Notes: generated from the sequence alone by a model not told the origin. 64,000 bases of DNA from Desulfitobacterium_A nosdiversum (GCF_049860565.1 NZ_CP172056.1:2666001-2730000); one strand, 5' to 3'. Positions 1-8,521 are shown, counted from the stretch's first letter. Numbers and translations: made by a program.

Positions 1-1
1 C

Positions 2-898
2 GGACTTCTCGTCAAGCTCCGTGAAAAAGGGTTTCCGCTTAAAGGAACCTTCATGTTTACCGGCGTTGTTCAGGAAGAACCTGCTGAAATGGTCGGCATG
101 CTTCATTTAGTCGACAAAACCTTACCGAGAAAAGGTTTGTCGTATGATGCTATGGTTACCTCCGAAGCGACTTCCTTAAAGCTTTATTGCGGTCACCGAG
201 GCCGGGTCGAAATGCTGATCACCGTCTATGGAAGAACCTCGCATGGCAGCGCCCCCTGGTTAGGGATCAATGCAATTTACAAGGCCATCCCTTTAATCAC
301 TCGCATTAAAGATGAACTTTATCCGTCTCTCCCTACAGACCCGGAATTAGGACAAGCCTCCTTATCCTTGAATATCATTGAATGTTCCCCAGGCGCACTT
401 TCGATTGTACCGGACCGATGCATGCTTTCTTTAGACCGCCGCACCCTTCCTGGTGAAACAGCTGCAACTGCAATTGCTCAAATTCAGGAGATTATTGATG
501 ATCTCGCCGGCAAGGATCCTGAATTTAAGGCAGATGTTGTTGTTAAAGGAGCATTAGAAACGTCATACACGGGCTTAACCTATGAAACCTCAAAGGATAT
601 GAGCCCCTGGAAGATCAGCAAAGAGCACGGGTTTGTGAAAGCTGCTGCAGCAGCCTTGGAATCGGTAGGACAGACCGTTAAATACGGCTATTGGGATTTT
701 GGGACAGATGCCAGCAAGACGTGCGGCATTGACAGAAAACCGACCCTTGGCTATTCCCCGATGCAGGAGCAATATGCGCATACCCCCTATGATAAATGCC
801 GAACCGATTTTATGAAAACCGCCTTAGAGGGCAATGCTGCAATTTACTTGAATGCGACGGCACAAGGTCCGGAAGCCTTTGAAAAGGTTGAATGGTAA
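2..898 (+). CDS. M20-family metallohydrolase, YgeY type (5' truncated)
   Basis: The reading frame is open from base 2, so the gene begins before the window; about 298 codons are visible of an expected 400 or so. The visible part has the catalytic glutamate pair (VVQEEP), the dimerisation domain (GHRGRVEMLITV, TSHGSAP) and a C-terminal histidine ligand (YAHTPYD), all typical of M20 peptidases/deacylases; the N-terminal HxD ligands lie outside. Wording around SEAT and GHRGR resembles YgeY, the M20 protein of purine/pyrimidine and selenium-linked catabolic clusters. A hydantoinase starts 30 bases downstream, so the likely role is hydrolysis of a carbamoyl- or N-acyl amino compound produced by ring opening. 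Substrate is inferred only. An alternative reading is an N-carbamoyl-amino-acid amidohydrolase or a dipeptidase. Confidence 0.82.
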   Translation, partial: GLLVKLREKGFPLKGTFMFTGVVQEEPAEMVGMLHLVDKTLPRKGLSYDAMVTSEATSLKLYCGHRGRVEMLITVYGRTSHGSAPWLGINAIYKAIPLITRIKDELYPSLPTDPELGQASLSLNIIECSPGALSIVPDRCMLSLDRRTLPGETAATAIAQIQEIIDDLAGKDPEFKADVVVKGALETSYTGLTYETSKDMSPWKISKEHGFVKAAAAALESVGQTVKYGYWDFGTDASKTCGIDRKPTLGYSPMQEQYAHTPYDKCRTDFMKTALEGNAAIYLNATAQGPEAFEKVEW

Positions 899-928
899 AT
901 AAGGCTGTGAGCGAAGGAGGGGAATACA

Positions 929-2296
929 ATGGATTTATTGATTAAAAACGGGACAATTATCACTTCAACGGAGACTTATCAAGCTGATATCGCTGTGAAG
1001 GACGGAATAATCGCTGCGATTGGCAAAGACTTTCCGGAAGATGGAGCCACCGTGGTCGATGCGCAGGGCAAGCTGGTTTTGCCGGGAGCGATTGATGCTC
1101 ATACTCATTTAGCCATGCCTTTTGGCGGGACAATATCGGCAGACAGCTATATGTCTGGAACACGGGCTGCGGCCTGCGGCGGAGTGACCACTGTTTTTGA
1201 TTATCCTGTGCAGAGAAAGGGAATGTCCATTCTCGAATTGGTCAACGAGAAAAAGGCGGTCTGCGAAAAAGAGGCGTGCATCGATTATGCCTTACATTGC
1301 TGTATTACCGATTTGAACGGCGGAGCTATCTTAGAGGAAATGGAAAAGGCAGTGGAGGAAGGCATAAGCAGCTTTAAGTGCTTCTTCGTTTATAAAAAGG
1401 AAGGCATGATGGTTGATGACGGTACCTTTGCCAAATTGCTGTTGCGGGCCAAGGAAATCGGGGCGATGATTAACATCCATGCCGAAAATCCGGACCTTAT
1501 CGATTTGAATATTGAACAATTTCAAAAAGAGGGGAAAACTTCAGCTTGGTATCATTATCTGAGCCGTCCCGAGTTTGTCGAAGCCGAAGCTGACAAGAGA
1601 GCCATCCATTGGGCTAAAAGTCTTGATGCCCCCCTCTATATTGTTCACATGGCGGACAAGGAAGGGTTGGAAGCAGCCATTGATGCCAAACGGGATGGCT
1701 ATGAGGTGTTTGTGGAGACCTGTCCGCAGTATCTTGAATTTACCAGCGAGGTTTATAAGCGGGAGGATGGGCGGAACTTTGTCTGTTCACCGCCGATGAA
1801 AGGCCAAGAAAGCCAGGATGCCCTATGGAAAGCGATTAAGACCGGCGGAATTGACACGATTGCCACGGATCACTGTCCCTTCCAAAGCTATGAAAAGGAC
1901 TGGGGCAAGGATGATTTTACCAAGATCCCCAATGGCTGCGCAGGTATTGAAAATATGTATCCTTATATGTTGGCGGCGGCCAATGAAGGCAAAATTACCT
2001 TTAATAAAGTCGTTGAGCTCTGTTCAGCCAATCCTGCAAAGATCTTTGGCTGTACGCAAAAGGGTTCCATTACAGTTGGTAAGGATGCAGATATCGTAAT
2101 TTATGATTCGGAAAAGGATTTTACGGTTTCCGTGGATACCATGCATTCCGATTATGATCATACCATCTGGGAGGGCAAGAAACTCCATGGTTATCCGGTA
2201 ATGACGTTTTCGCGAGGAAAACTGGTCTATAAGGACGGAGAATTTGTCGGCAAACCCGGCTGGGGACAATTTGTCAAGCGGGTTGGCAGAAAATAA
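929..2296 (+). CDS. hydA: dihydropyrimidinase / hydantoinase
   Basis: This 455-residue cyclic amidohydrolase opens dihydropyrimidine or hydantoin rings to N-carbamoyl amino acids in the cytoplasm. The complete binuclear metal site is visible: H58 and H60 (DAHTH), the lysine to be carbamylated K150 (SSFKCF), H184 (INIHAE), H240 (IVHMAD) and D314 (ATDHCPF), at almost the same positions as in characterised D-hydantoinases. Length matches the family. A GAAGGAGGGG ribosome-binding site precedes the ATG. It lies 30 bases behind the M20 hydrolase and just ahead of a PreA-type dehydrogenase, giving an apparent operon for reductive pyrimidine (or hydantoin) breakdown. Natural substrate (dihydrouracil, dihydrothymine or hydantoins) cannot be decided from sequence. 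Confidence 0.93.
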   Translation: MDLLIKNGTIITSTETYQADIAVKDGIIAAIGKDFPEDGATVVDAQGKLVLPGAIDAHTHLAMPFGGTISADSYMSGTRAAACGGVTTVFDYPVQRKGMSILELVNEKKAVCEKEACIDYALHCCITDLNGGAILEEMEKAVEEGISSFKCFFVYKKEGMMVDDGTFAKLLLRAKEIGAMINIHAENPDLIDLNIEQFQKEGKTSAWYHYLSRPEFVEAEADKRAIHWAKSLDAPLYIVHMADKEGLEAAIDAKRDGYEVFVETCPQYLEFTSEVYKREDGRNFVCSPPMKGQESQDALWKAIKTGGIDTIATDHCPFQSYEKDWGKDDFTKIPNGCAGIENMYPYMLAAANEGKITFNKVVELCSANPAKIFGCTQKGSITVGKDADIVIYDSEKDFTVSVDTMHSDYDHTIWEGKKLHGYPVMTFSRGKLVYKDGEFVGKPGWGQFVKRVGRK

Positions 2297-2355
2297 ACGG
2301 GTTTGAGAATTAGAAGTGTTTGAGATTTAGAAGTATGGTAAAGGAGATGGCGTTA

Positions 2356-3858
2356 TTGGTACGAGCATTCAATGAATTTTCCGCTAAAAGCGAATCCGAT
2401 GGCTGCTTGCTTTGTTATAACGCCCCCTGTACAACACGATGTCCCCATGGAGTGGATCCAGCCAAAGTCATTCGCTCCCTACGTTTTGACAATTTGAACG
2501 GCGTAGCAGAGTTGATCGGAGACGCTGAATTATGCAAGGGGTGTCAGGAAAAGAGTTGCAGCAAAGCGTGTTTGAAAGGAAAAATGGATCGTCCGGTAAG
2601 AATTCCACAGCTCATGAACTATGCGGGAAGTTTAAATAAAAAAGATAGTAGGCTCAGGAAGGTAGATTTAGGAATTACCTTTTGCGGTATTCCCTGTGAG
2701 AATCCATTCTTTTTATCCTCCTCAGTGGTTGCAAGCAATTACGAGATGGTTGCCAAAGCGTTTGACATGGGATGGGCCGGAGCAGCGTTTAAAACGATAG
2801 GAACCTTTGTTCCGGAAGAAGTGTCCCCCCGGTTTTCAACACTGCGCAAGGAAGGAAATTCGTTTATTGGCTTTAAAAATATCGAACAAATATCAGACCA
2901 TACCCTGGAAGAAAATTTAGACTTTCTAAAACGGCTCAAAGACGAGTATCCGACGAAAGTCATCATCGCTTCGATCTTAGGTCAAAATGAGGAAGAATGG
3001 ACTTACCTGGCTCGACGGGTGACTGAGGCCGGCGCCGATATTATCGAATGCAATTTTTCCTGCCCGCATATGACGGGGGAAGGGTTAGGCTCCGATGTCG
3101 GACAGAATCCTGAATGGGTCGAAAGGTACACGGCAGCGACGCGAAAGGGGACACATCTGCCGGTTCTGGCAAAAATGACTCCCAATATCGGGAACATGGA
3201 AATTCCCGCCCTAGCGGCCATGAAGACGGGGGCTACGGGTATCGCAGCCATCAATACGATCAAAAGCATTATGAATATCGATCTGGAGGATTTTATTTCC
3301 GAGCCTCGGGTAGACGGCAAATCGACGGTAGGAGGATATTCCGGTAAAACGGTAAAACCCATTGCCTTGCGTTTCATCCATGATATGAAGAAGCATCCTC
3401 TTTTGAAGGATGTACCCATAAGCGGCATGGGCGGTATTGAGACTTGGCGGGATGCCGCAGAATTTTTAGCCTTGGGCTGTTCCAATCTTCAAGTTACAAC
3501 ATCTGTAATGCAGTACGGTTATCGAATTATTGAGGACTTAATCGATGGACTTTCCTCTTATTTAGGAGCAAAGGGCTTTTCCTCGGTTCTGGGATTGGTG
3601 GGTATGGCCTTGCCGAAGCTTGTACCGGCAGATCAATTAAACCGTCATTCCATTTCCTATCCGAAGTTTAACCGGAGTCAATGTCTAGGGTGCGGCCGAT
3701 GCTATCTATCATGCTATGACGGCGGACATCAGGCTTTAGAAATGGATCAAACCACGGGAAAACCAAAACTGAACCCTCAAAAGTGTGTGGGCTGTCAACT
3801 TTGTTCGCTTGTATGTCCGGTTGGAGCAATAGCTGTAGGTAAACGAATCGAGACTTAA
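2356..3858 (+). CDS. preA: PreA-type dihydropyrimidine dehydrogenase with N-terminal Fe-S extension
   Basis: Reduces uracil/thymine to the 5,6-dihydro forms, or runs in reverse. From the TTG at 2356 the protein has 500 residues: an N-terminal cysteine-rich segment (C17, C20, C25, C29; C60, C63, C68, C72) like the N-terminus of PreT and eukaryotic DPYD, an FMN dihydroorotate-dehydrogenase-like barrel at about 105-410, and a C-terminal pair of [4Fe-4S] ferredoxin motifs (CLGCGRCYLSC, CVGCQLCSLVC). The barrel closely resembles E. coli PreA, including the loop with GSDVGQ. The start was chosen because AAAGGAG at 2340-2346 sits 9 bases before it; TTG 2320 and ATG 2335 are in frame but poorly placed. 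No FAD/NAD domain protein (PreT) is adjacent, so the electron donor may be ferredoxin or a subunit encoded elsewhere. Confidence 0.88.
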   Translation: MVRAFNEFSAKSESDGCLLCYNAPCTTRCPHGVDPAKVIRSLRFDNLNGVAELIGDAELCKGCQEKSCSKACLKGKMDRPVRIPQLMNYAGSLNKKDSRLRKVDLGITFCGIPCENPFFLSSSVVASNYEMVAKAFDMGWAGAAFKTIGTFVPEEVSPRFSTLRKEGNSFIGFKNIEQISDHTLEENLDFLKRLKDEYPTKVIIASILGQNEEEWTYLARRVTEAGADIIECNFSCPHMTGEGLGSDVGQNPEWVERYTAATRKGTHLPVLAKMTPNIGNMEIPALAAMKTGATGIAAINTIKSIMNIDLEDFISEPRVDGKSTVGGYSGKTVKPIALRFIHDMKKHPLLKDVPISGMGGIETWRDAAEFLALGCSNLQVTTSVMQYGYRIIEDLIDGLSSYLGAKGFSSVLGLVGMALPKLVPADQLNRHSISYPKFNRSQCLGCGRCYLSCYDGGHQALEMDQTTGKPKLNPQKCVGCQLCSLVCPVGAIAVGKRIET

Positions 3859-3883
3859 TCATCGGAAGAATTATTTTGACTGC

Positions 3884-3952
3884 AAAGGCGCAGTGGATAA
3901 AATTTTAACTTCTTTTTTAGGAGATAAGATTTTTACTCACTGCGCCTTTTTT
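3884..3952 (+). terminator. long-stem terminator between preA and ABC operon
   Basis: A perfect 12-base inverted repeat, AAAGGCGCAGTG at 3884-3895 and CACTGCGCCTTT at 3938-3949, closes a 42-base AT-rich loop and runs into a T-tract. It separates the catabolic operon from the transporter operon, whose ribosome-binding site follows directly. It may end most transcripts or act as an attenuator; the long loop is unusual for a simple intrinsic terminator. Confidence 0.6.
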
Positions 3953-3966
3953 AGGGAGGCCTTTAA

Positions 3967-4737
3967 ATGAACACAGCGGAAATTCAAATTAAAAATGTAA
4001 GCATGACCTATCCCGTGAATAACGGCGAGGACGTTGTCGCTTTGAATGATGTAAGCCTAGACATTCAGGAAGGGGAATTCATCTCTTTGCTTGGACCTTC
4101 AGGGTGCGGCAAAACGACCCTGCTGAGAATCATTGCCGATTTGCTTCAGCCCACTTCCGGCAGTGTATCTATACGCGGTCAATCCCCAAGGGACATAAGA
4201 ATGCAGAAAAAATACGGCATCGTGTTCCAAAGCCCTGTTCTATACGATTGGCGAACGGTGCGCAGAAACATCTGTATGCCGATGGAAATCATGGGAATCC
4301 CCAAAAAAGAGAGAACAGCACGGATCAATCAGATGTTGGAGCTGGTTGGATTACAGGATTTCGGATACAAATATCCCTTTGAGTTAAGCGGCGGTATGCA
4401 GCAAAGAGTGGGGATTGCAAGGGCACTGGCCCTCAATCCGGAGTTCCTGTTGATGGATGAGCCGTTTTCAGCCTTAGATGAATTCACCCGTGAAAAGTTG
4501 AACGAAGATTTACTCAGCATTTGGAGCAAAACGAAGAAAACGGTTATTTTTGTTACCCATAATATTCCGGAGTCCGTTTTCCTATCGGACCGCGTCGTCG
4601 TTCTATCCCCTCATCCGGGCAGACTTTCTGCCGTTGTCGATATTGATTTGCCCCGTCCTCGTGAAAATTCACTCCGAGAAACCCCCGAGTTCTATGAGTA
4701 TGTCGCGAAGATAAGACGAAGCTTCGAGGGGGTGTAA
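3967..4737 (+). CDS. ABC transporter ATP-binding protein, NitT/TauT (SsuB/ThiZ) family
   Basis: A 256-residue ATPase that powers an importer. Walker A GPSGCGKT is at 43-50, the signature LSGGMQQ at 140-146 and Walker B LLMDEP at 161-166, with a D-loop SALDE and an H-loop histidine in FVTHN. An AGGGAGG site lies 7 bases before the ATG. Two permeases and a lipoprotein binding protein follow with near-zero spacing, making a complete importer. The family carries nitrate, sulfonates, hydroxymethylpyrimidine or other pyrimidine-like compounds; location behind the pyrimidine catabolic genes makes a pyrimidine or hydantoin the best guess. Confidence 0.92.
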   Translation: MNTAEIQIKNVSMTYPVNNGEDVVALNDVSLDIQEGEFISLLGPSGCGKTTLLRIIADLLQPTSGSVSIRGQSPRDIRMQKKYGIVFQSPVLYDWRTVRRNICMPMEIMGIPKKERTARINQMLELVGLQDFGYKYPFELSGGMQQRVGIARALALNPEFLLMDEPFSALDEFTREKLNEDLLSIWSKTKKTVIFVTHNIPESVFLSDRVVVLSPHPGRLSAVVDIDLPRPRENSLRETPEFYEYVAKIRRSFEGV

Positions 4738-4739
4738 AT

Positions 4740-5534
4740 ATGGACAAAAAGGAGAAAAGGATTGTCGCTTTGGTTTGGATCATCGGGATCATTGCAACCT
4801 GGGAGCTTTTATCCTTTCTTTTAAAATATGTTGTCCATGATGGAATGGCTTCGGCGAAGCTGCCTTACCCCCATGTTATCGTGATGACATTGATCAAGAA
4901 TTGGGAAGTATTGATGCAGGCCGGTGCGGTAACGTTCTCGCGGGCAGCCATAGGGTTCGTTCTTGGCGCAAGCGTCGGAATCCTTCTGGCTGTAATCATG
5001 AGCCTGTCGAAAACGGCAGAACGAATTGCTTTTCCTTATTTAATCGTATCCCAGATGATCCCGGTCTTAGGACTTGCCCCCATTATCTTTAATATAGTTC
5101 GGGACATGAATGTATCGAGAATCGTGATCGCAGCTTATATTACCTTTTTTCCGGTTTCCGTCAATATGCTGAGCGGTCTAAAAAGTGTAGAGCAGGAGAA
5201 GAAGGATTTGCTCTATTTGATCGCGGCGAATAAGTTCAAAGTATATCAAAAATTGATGTTCCCGTTTTCGATGTCGTATTTATTTATCGGCTTAAAAATA
5301 GCTGCCCCGATGGCGGTTACAGCCTCCATTCTGGTCGATATGCTGGGATCCAAAAGCGGTATTGGGGTAAAAATTCTCTACTCGCTTTATTCCAACTCAA
5401 CGAATCTCTTTTGGGCTTCGGTCGTGACCAGCGCTTTTATGGGAATTATGAGTTTCTACCTTGTCGTCTTTGCTGAGAGATTCTTTTTGCCCTGGCAAAA
5501 TGCCAGTCCACGAAAGGAAGGTGTGCAGGCATGA
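4740..5534 (+). CDS. ABC transporter permease (first of two)
   Basis: A 264-residue integral membrane protein of the BPD-type inner-membrane component family. Several hydrophobic helices are visible (IVALVWIIGIIATWELLSF at the N-terminus, then segments near 60-85, 100-125, 180-215 and 220-245), and the cytoplasmic EAA-like coupling loop falls around DLLYLIAANKFKVYQKL. It begins 2 bases after the ATPase stop and its last four bases overlap the next permease start, so translation is probably coupled. It should pair with the second permease as a heterodimer, since the two proteins differ in sequence. Confidence 0.88.
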   Translation: MDKKEKRIVALVWIIGIIATWELLSFLLKYVVHDGMASAKLPYPHVIVMTLIKNWEVLMQAGAVTFSRAAIGFVLGASVGILLAVIMSLSKTAERIAFPYLIVSQMIPVLGLAPIIFNIVRDMNVSRIVIAAYITFFPVSVNMLSGLKSVEQEKKDLLYLIAANKFKVYQKLMFPFSMSYLFIGLKIAAPMAVTASILVDMLGSKSGIGVKILYSLYSNSTNLFWASVVTSAFMGIMSFYLVVFAERFFLPWQNASPRKEGVQA

Positions 5535-6298
5535 AAAACAAAATTGTAAATTTCGTATGGCCCATAGCCTTCGGAATTGCCTTCCTTCTTGTCTGGCAGT
5601 TTGGGTTGATTCATCAATTGCTGGATTTAAAGCCTTTTCAATTGCCAGTGCCGACAGTGATCGCGTCTACATTGGCGGCTCATCTGCCGAAAGCCTTGCA
5701 AGACTGCGGCGTGACGATTTCGGGTGCTTTGATCGGCATGATTATCGGTTCGTTTCTGGGATTTATGATTGCGGTCATTGCGACCTTTTTCCCCAAATGG
5801 GGCTACGGCGGCATGATTGTGATCAGCGCATTTAATGCAGTCCCCATTGTTGCTCTTTCTCCCATTATGAACCTATGGTTTTCAACGGGAATGCAGCAAA
5901 AAATCGGGGTTGTGACGATCGTCTGTATGGCAGCTATGGCCATCAATGCCTACAGCGGATTGAATAATTTAAAACCGTTTTCCATTGATTTGATGCAATC
6001 CGTTGCCGCCAGCAAATGGACGATTTTTAGAAAATTGCGTTTGCCCAATAGCCTGCCGCATATATTTACGGCATTTAAAATTAACATTGCCTCCTCAATT
6101 ATCGCGGCCATTATCAGTGAATACTTTGCTGCATCTACTTCGGGCCTAGGCTTTGGAATCAAAGATAATCTTCGCAAGGCTGAAATGGCGATGGGGTGGT
6201 CCTATATTGTAGTTGCTTCTGTAGCGGGTGTAATTCTCTATTTAATTATTCTCATGGTAGAACGCGATGCCATAAAATGGCACGCTTCACAAAAATAA
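5531..6298 (+). CDS. ABC transporter permease (second of two)
   Basis: A 255-residue permease of the same family as its neighbour, with an N-terminal anchor (FVWPIAFGIAFLLVWQFG), four to five further membrane segments and an EAA-like loop around DLMQSVAASKWTIFRKLRLP. Its ATG overlaps the upstream stop in an ATGA arrangement. Two separate permease genes are less common in this family than a single homodimeric one; the riboflavin/pyrimidine-precursor type importers also use NMT1-like binding proteins, fitting the next gene. Confidence 0.88.
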   Translation: MKNKIVNFVWPIAFGIAFLLVWQFGLIHQLLDLKPFQLPVPTVIASTLAAHLPKALQDCGVTISGALIGMIIGSFLGFMIAVIATFFPKWGYGGMIVISAFNAVPIVALSPIMNLWFSTGMQQKIGVVTIVCMAAMAINAYSGLNNLKPFSIDLMQSVAASKWTIFRKLRLPNSLPHIFTAFKINIASSIIAAIISEYFAASTSGLGFGIKDNLRKAEMAMGWSYIVVASVAGVILYLIILMVERDAIKWHASQK

Positions 6299-6323
6299 TT
6301 TAATTTAATTAGGAGTGAAGGGT

Positions 6324-7370
6324 ATGAAGAAAAGGACATTGACGAGTCTCGTGGCGGTAATTATTACGGTCTTGCTGATTGTCACAGGTTGTGGCAGCGC
6401 GCCGGCAACCCAGAGTGTAAGTACAGACACAAAATCATCCGGTAAACTGGACAAGGTAACACTTCAGCTTAAATGGTTACCGCAATCGCAATTTATGGGT
6501 TACTATGTCGCGAAATCCAAAGGGTACTACAAAGATGAAGGCATCGACCTTGAGATTCTTCCTGGTGGAAGTGATATTATTCCTGAACAACAAGTCTATA
6601 ACGGCGTAGCTAACATTGGAGTAACATGGGTATCCAGTTTGATGAAGTATCAATCCCAAGGGTGGGGATTAACCGAAGTTGGACAGATCTTCCAAAAGAG
6701 TGCTATGCTGCTTGTTTCCAAAGCCTCTTCAGGAATTAACACTCCTGCCGATCTCAAAGGAAAGAAAGTCGGTTCCTGGTTTGGCGGCAACGAATATGAA
6801 ATCTACGCACTGCTTGAAGCGAATAAACTGAAAAAAGACTCTGACTTAAAGTTAGTTCAACAGGATTATACGATGAATCAGCTCCTGAAGGGTGAAATCG
6901 ATGCAGCTTCTGCAATGACCTATAATGAATATGGTCTTTTGCTTGAATCAGGGTTGAAAGATAGTGACCTTCATGTGGTCAATATGAATGATGCTGGGGT
7001 TGCCATGTTGGAAGACTGCTTGTTCGTAAATTCAAGTTGGGCTGCTAAAAATCCCGATCTGCTTGTTCGTTTCTTAAGAGCATCAATTAAAGGTTGGCAA
7101 GAGGCTGCCGCTAATCCGGAAGCAGCAGGAAAAATCGTTTTTGATGCAGACCAAAGCGTGTCCCTTGAACATCAGGTTTATATGGCTAAAGAAGTCGCAA
7201 AACTCGTAGTTCCCAAAGGCTTTGATCCTGCTAAAATCGGTTATATCGATACTGCCGCTATTAAACAAACTGGAGATCTAGCTCTTAAATATGGATTGCT
7301 CACTAAGCCAGCTGTTATTTCAGAAGATACAATTACCAGCAAGTATTGGGAAAAAGCAACTTCGAAATAA
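6324..7370 (+). CDS. NMT1/THI5-like substrate-binding lipoprotein
   Basis: A solute-binding protein for the importer encoded just upstream. The N-terminus is a lipoprotein signal ending in VTGC, so it should be tethered to the outer face of the membrane. The body opens with VTLQLKWLPQSQFMGYYVAK, a signature of the NMT1/THI5 group that binds pyrimidine-like ligands (ThiY, RibY and relatives), and continues with typical two-lobe segments (DLKGKKVGSWFGG, GEIDAASAMTYNEYG). The ATG at 6324 was preferred to GTG 6315 because the AGGAG at 6311-6315 overlaps the GTG. No thiamine riboswitch precedes the operon, which argues mildly against a thiamine-precursor role. Confidence 0.88.
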   Translation: MKKRTLTSLVAVIITVLLIVTGCGSAPATQSVSTDTKSSGKLDKVTLQLKWLPQSQFMGYYVAKSKGYYKDEGIDLEILPGGSDIIPEQQVYNGVANIGVTWVSSLMKYQSQGWGLTEVGQIFQKSAMLLVSKASSGINTPADLKGKKVGSWFGGNEYEIYALLEANKLKKDSDLKLVQQDYTMNQLLKGEIDAASAMTYNEYGLLLESGLKDSDLHVVNMNDAGVAMLEDCLFVNSSWAAKNPDLLVRFLRASIKGWQEAAANPEAAGKIVFDADQSVSLEHQVYMAKEVAKLVVPKGFDPAKIGYIDTAAIKQTGDLALKYGLLTKPAVISEDTITSKYWEKATSK

Positions 7371-7396
7371 GTGAATCAATGGAATAAACCTGAATT

Positions 7397-7423
7397 GGGG
7401 CTGTTGCAAAACAGCCCCTTCTT
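7397..7423 (+). terminator. hairpin terminator after the ABC operon
   Basis: GGGGCTGTT at 7397-7405 and AACAGCCCC at 7410-7418 form a perfect 9-base-pair stem with a GCAA tetraloop, followed by TTCTT. It ends the importer operon. Its left arm can alternatively pair with 7656-7671 at the far end of the neighbouring repeat element. Confidence 0.75.
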
Positions 7424-7440
7424 CGTGAGCACAATAATTA

Positions 7441-7671
7441 TGGACTATTGCAAAAGACCCGAAAGCGTAGTTTCGCGCATAGAAGTGAACGATTCGCGGA
7501 GGGACGTGCAGGTGAACAAAGCTTTCGTAGCGCAGCGCAGCCAGGGGTTTACATCAGGTATTGCCCAGAGGTTTGGCGGAGCTGCTACGAAGGCGAAGTG
7601 AACCAGTCCCGGAGCGTCAGAGTAAACGGATATGCGCGAAACTACAAGACCATAGGTTTTGCGACAGCCCC
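7441..7671. repeat. palindromic intergenic repeat element, copy A
   Basis: Perfect inverted termini GTAGTTTCGCGCATA at 7467-7481 and TATGCGCGAAACTAC at 7631-7645 enclose a core with a second nested inverted repeat (GCTTTCGTAGC near 7521 against GCTACGAAGGC near 7583). An outer pairing, GGGGCTGTTGCAAAAC at 7397-7412 with GTTTTGCGACAGCCCC at 7656-7671, surrounds the whole. Segments such as ACATCAGGTATT, AGGTTTGGC and GAACGATT recur in the same order and orientation at about 43.4-43.7 kb. Short open frames inside have no gene-like composition and are not called. It is either a nonautonomous mobile element or a structured RNA-coding repeat. The rest of the gap to the carbonic anhydrase gene, about 7672-7775, shows nothing recognisable. 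Confidence 0.7.
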
Positions 7672-7775
7672 ATCTATTCGTATTTAGCTGATTGAAAATA
7701 GAACGATGAGGAGAATATATATCTTAGAGTTAATTAATTGGCAATAGCCTTATGCTAAAACTTTGGAGGGATTCC

Positions 7776-8468
7776 GTGAAGAAATTCATGTCTTTGCTTG
7801 GTCTATTGCTAATAGGTACTTTATTATTAAGTGGCTGCAGTTCTAAAGATGTATATTCTCGGCCGGAAATTATCTCATCTCCTGATCAAGCCAAAGAACT
7901 GCTCATTGCTGGGAATCAACGTTTTATGAGCGGCAATATTCTTGCGAAGGATTTGAGTTCCAATCGGCGGAGTGAATTAAGCAAGGGGCAGCATCCTTTT
8001 GCGGTGATTGTAAGTTGTTCAGATTCGCGAGTTCCGCCTGAAGAGATATTTGATCAAGCCTTAGGTGATTTATTTGTTGTTCGTGTAGCGGGGAATGTGA
8101 TAACGCCCGTTGAGCTGGGGAGTGTTGAATATGCAGTAGAGCATCTTAAAGTTCCCTTAGTCTTAGTCCTTGGTCATGAAAAATGTGGTGCTATTACTGC
8201 AGCCGTAGAGGGCGGAAAAGCCCTTGGAAGCATCTCGGCTATTACTGAAAAAATAATGCCTGCCCTAAAAGAAATTAAGAATACAGAAGGAGACAAAGAG
8301 ACGGTTATTGAAAAAACGGCAGAACTCAATGTACTCAATTCGTTGCAAAGTATAAGTCAAAGCCCTGTAATTAAGCATGCGCTCGGTGAAAGTCATAAAT
8401 TGTATGGTGGAAAGTATCGGTTGGAAACGGGAGAAATTCAGTGGCCGGATACAAGTAAAATTTTTTAA
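7776..8468 (+). CDS. beta-class carbonic anhydrase, lipoprotein
   Basis: Interconverts CO2 and bicarbonate. Zinc ligands and the Asp-Arg dyad are visible: C81, D83 and R85 in SCSDSR, H134 and C137 in GHEKCG. The protein begins with a lipoprotein signal (LLLSGC, modified cysteine C21), placing it outside the membrane; most bacterial beta-carbonic anhydrases are cytoplasmic. The GTG at 7776 was chosen because GGAGGG lies 5 bases upstream and because it gives a canonical KK-plus-hydrophobic signal; ATG 7752 would add eight unlikely residues. It appears monocistronic, between the repeat element and a decayed reading frame. Confidence 0.88.
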   Translation: MKKFMSLLGLLLIGTLLLSGCSSKDVYSRPEIISSPDQAKELLIAGNQRFMSGNILAKDLSSNRRSELSKGQHPFAVIVSCSDSRVPPEEIFDQALGDLFVVRVAGNVITPVELGSVEYAVEHLKVPLVLVLGHEKCGAITAAVEGGKALGSISAITEKIMPALKEIKNTEGDKETVIEKTAELNVLNSLQSISQSPVIKHALGESHKLYGGKYRLETGEIQWPDTSKIF

Positions 8469-8488
8469 AAATTCTGGTTTAAAGACTA

Positions 8489-8517
8489 TGTACAAAAAAG
8501 TGCATGCATTGTATAAT
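8489..8517 (+). promoter_or_regulatory. candidate sigma-A promoter
   Basis: TATAAT at 8512-8517 lies 17 bases downstream of TGTACA at 8489-8494, a 4-of-6 match to TTGACA. It would transcribe the decayed reading frame starting at 8522 with almost no leader, or a short RNA ending at the hairpin at 8783. Confidence 0.35.
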
Positions 8518-8521
8518 AAAG

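Noticed and set aside
3040..3120. Loss of the catalytic cysteine of dihydropyrimidine dehydrogenase in PreA
   Set aside because: The loop with GSDVGQ agrees with my recollection of E. coli PreA, so the difference from the mammalian enzyme is not an anomaly.
3003..3485. 160-codon frame on the minus strand opposite preA
   Set aside because: It is a mirror of a strongly conserved enzyme gene; the peptide has no recognisable domain.
3859..3966. Thiamine or other riboswitch ahead of the NMT1-type importer
   Set aside because: The gap holds only a long inverted repeat with a T-tract; none of the conserved TPP-aptamer elements can be recognised.
7371..7687. Open frames of 76 and 79 codons inside repeat copy A
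   Set aside because: They overlap nested inverted repeats, have unlikely composition and no good ribosome-binding sites.
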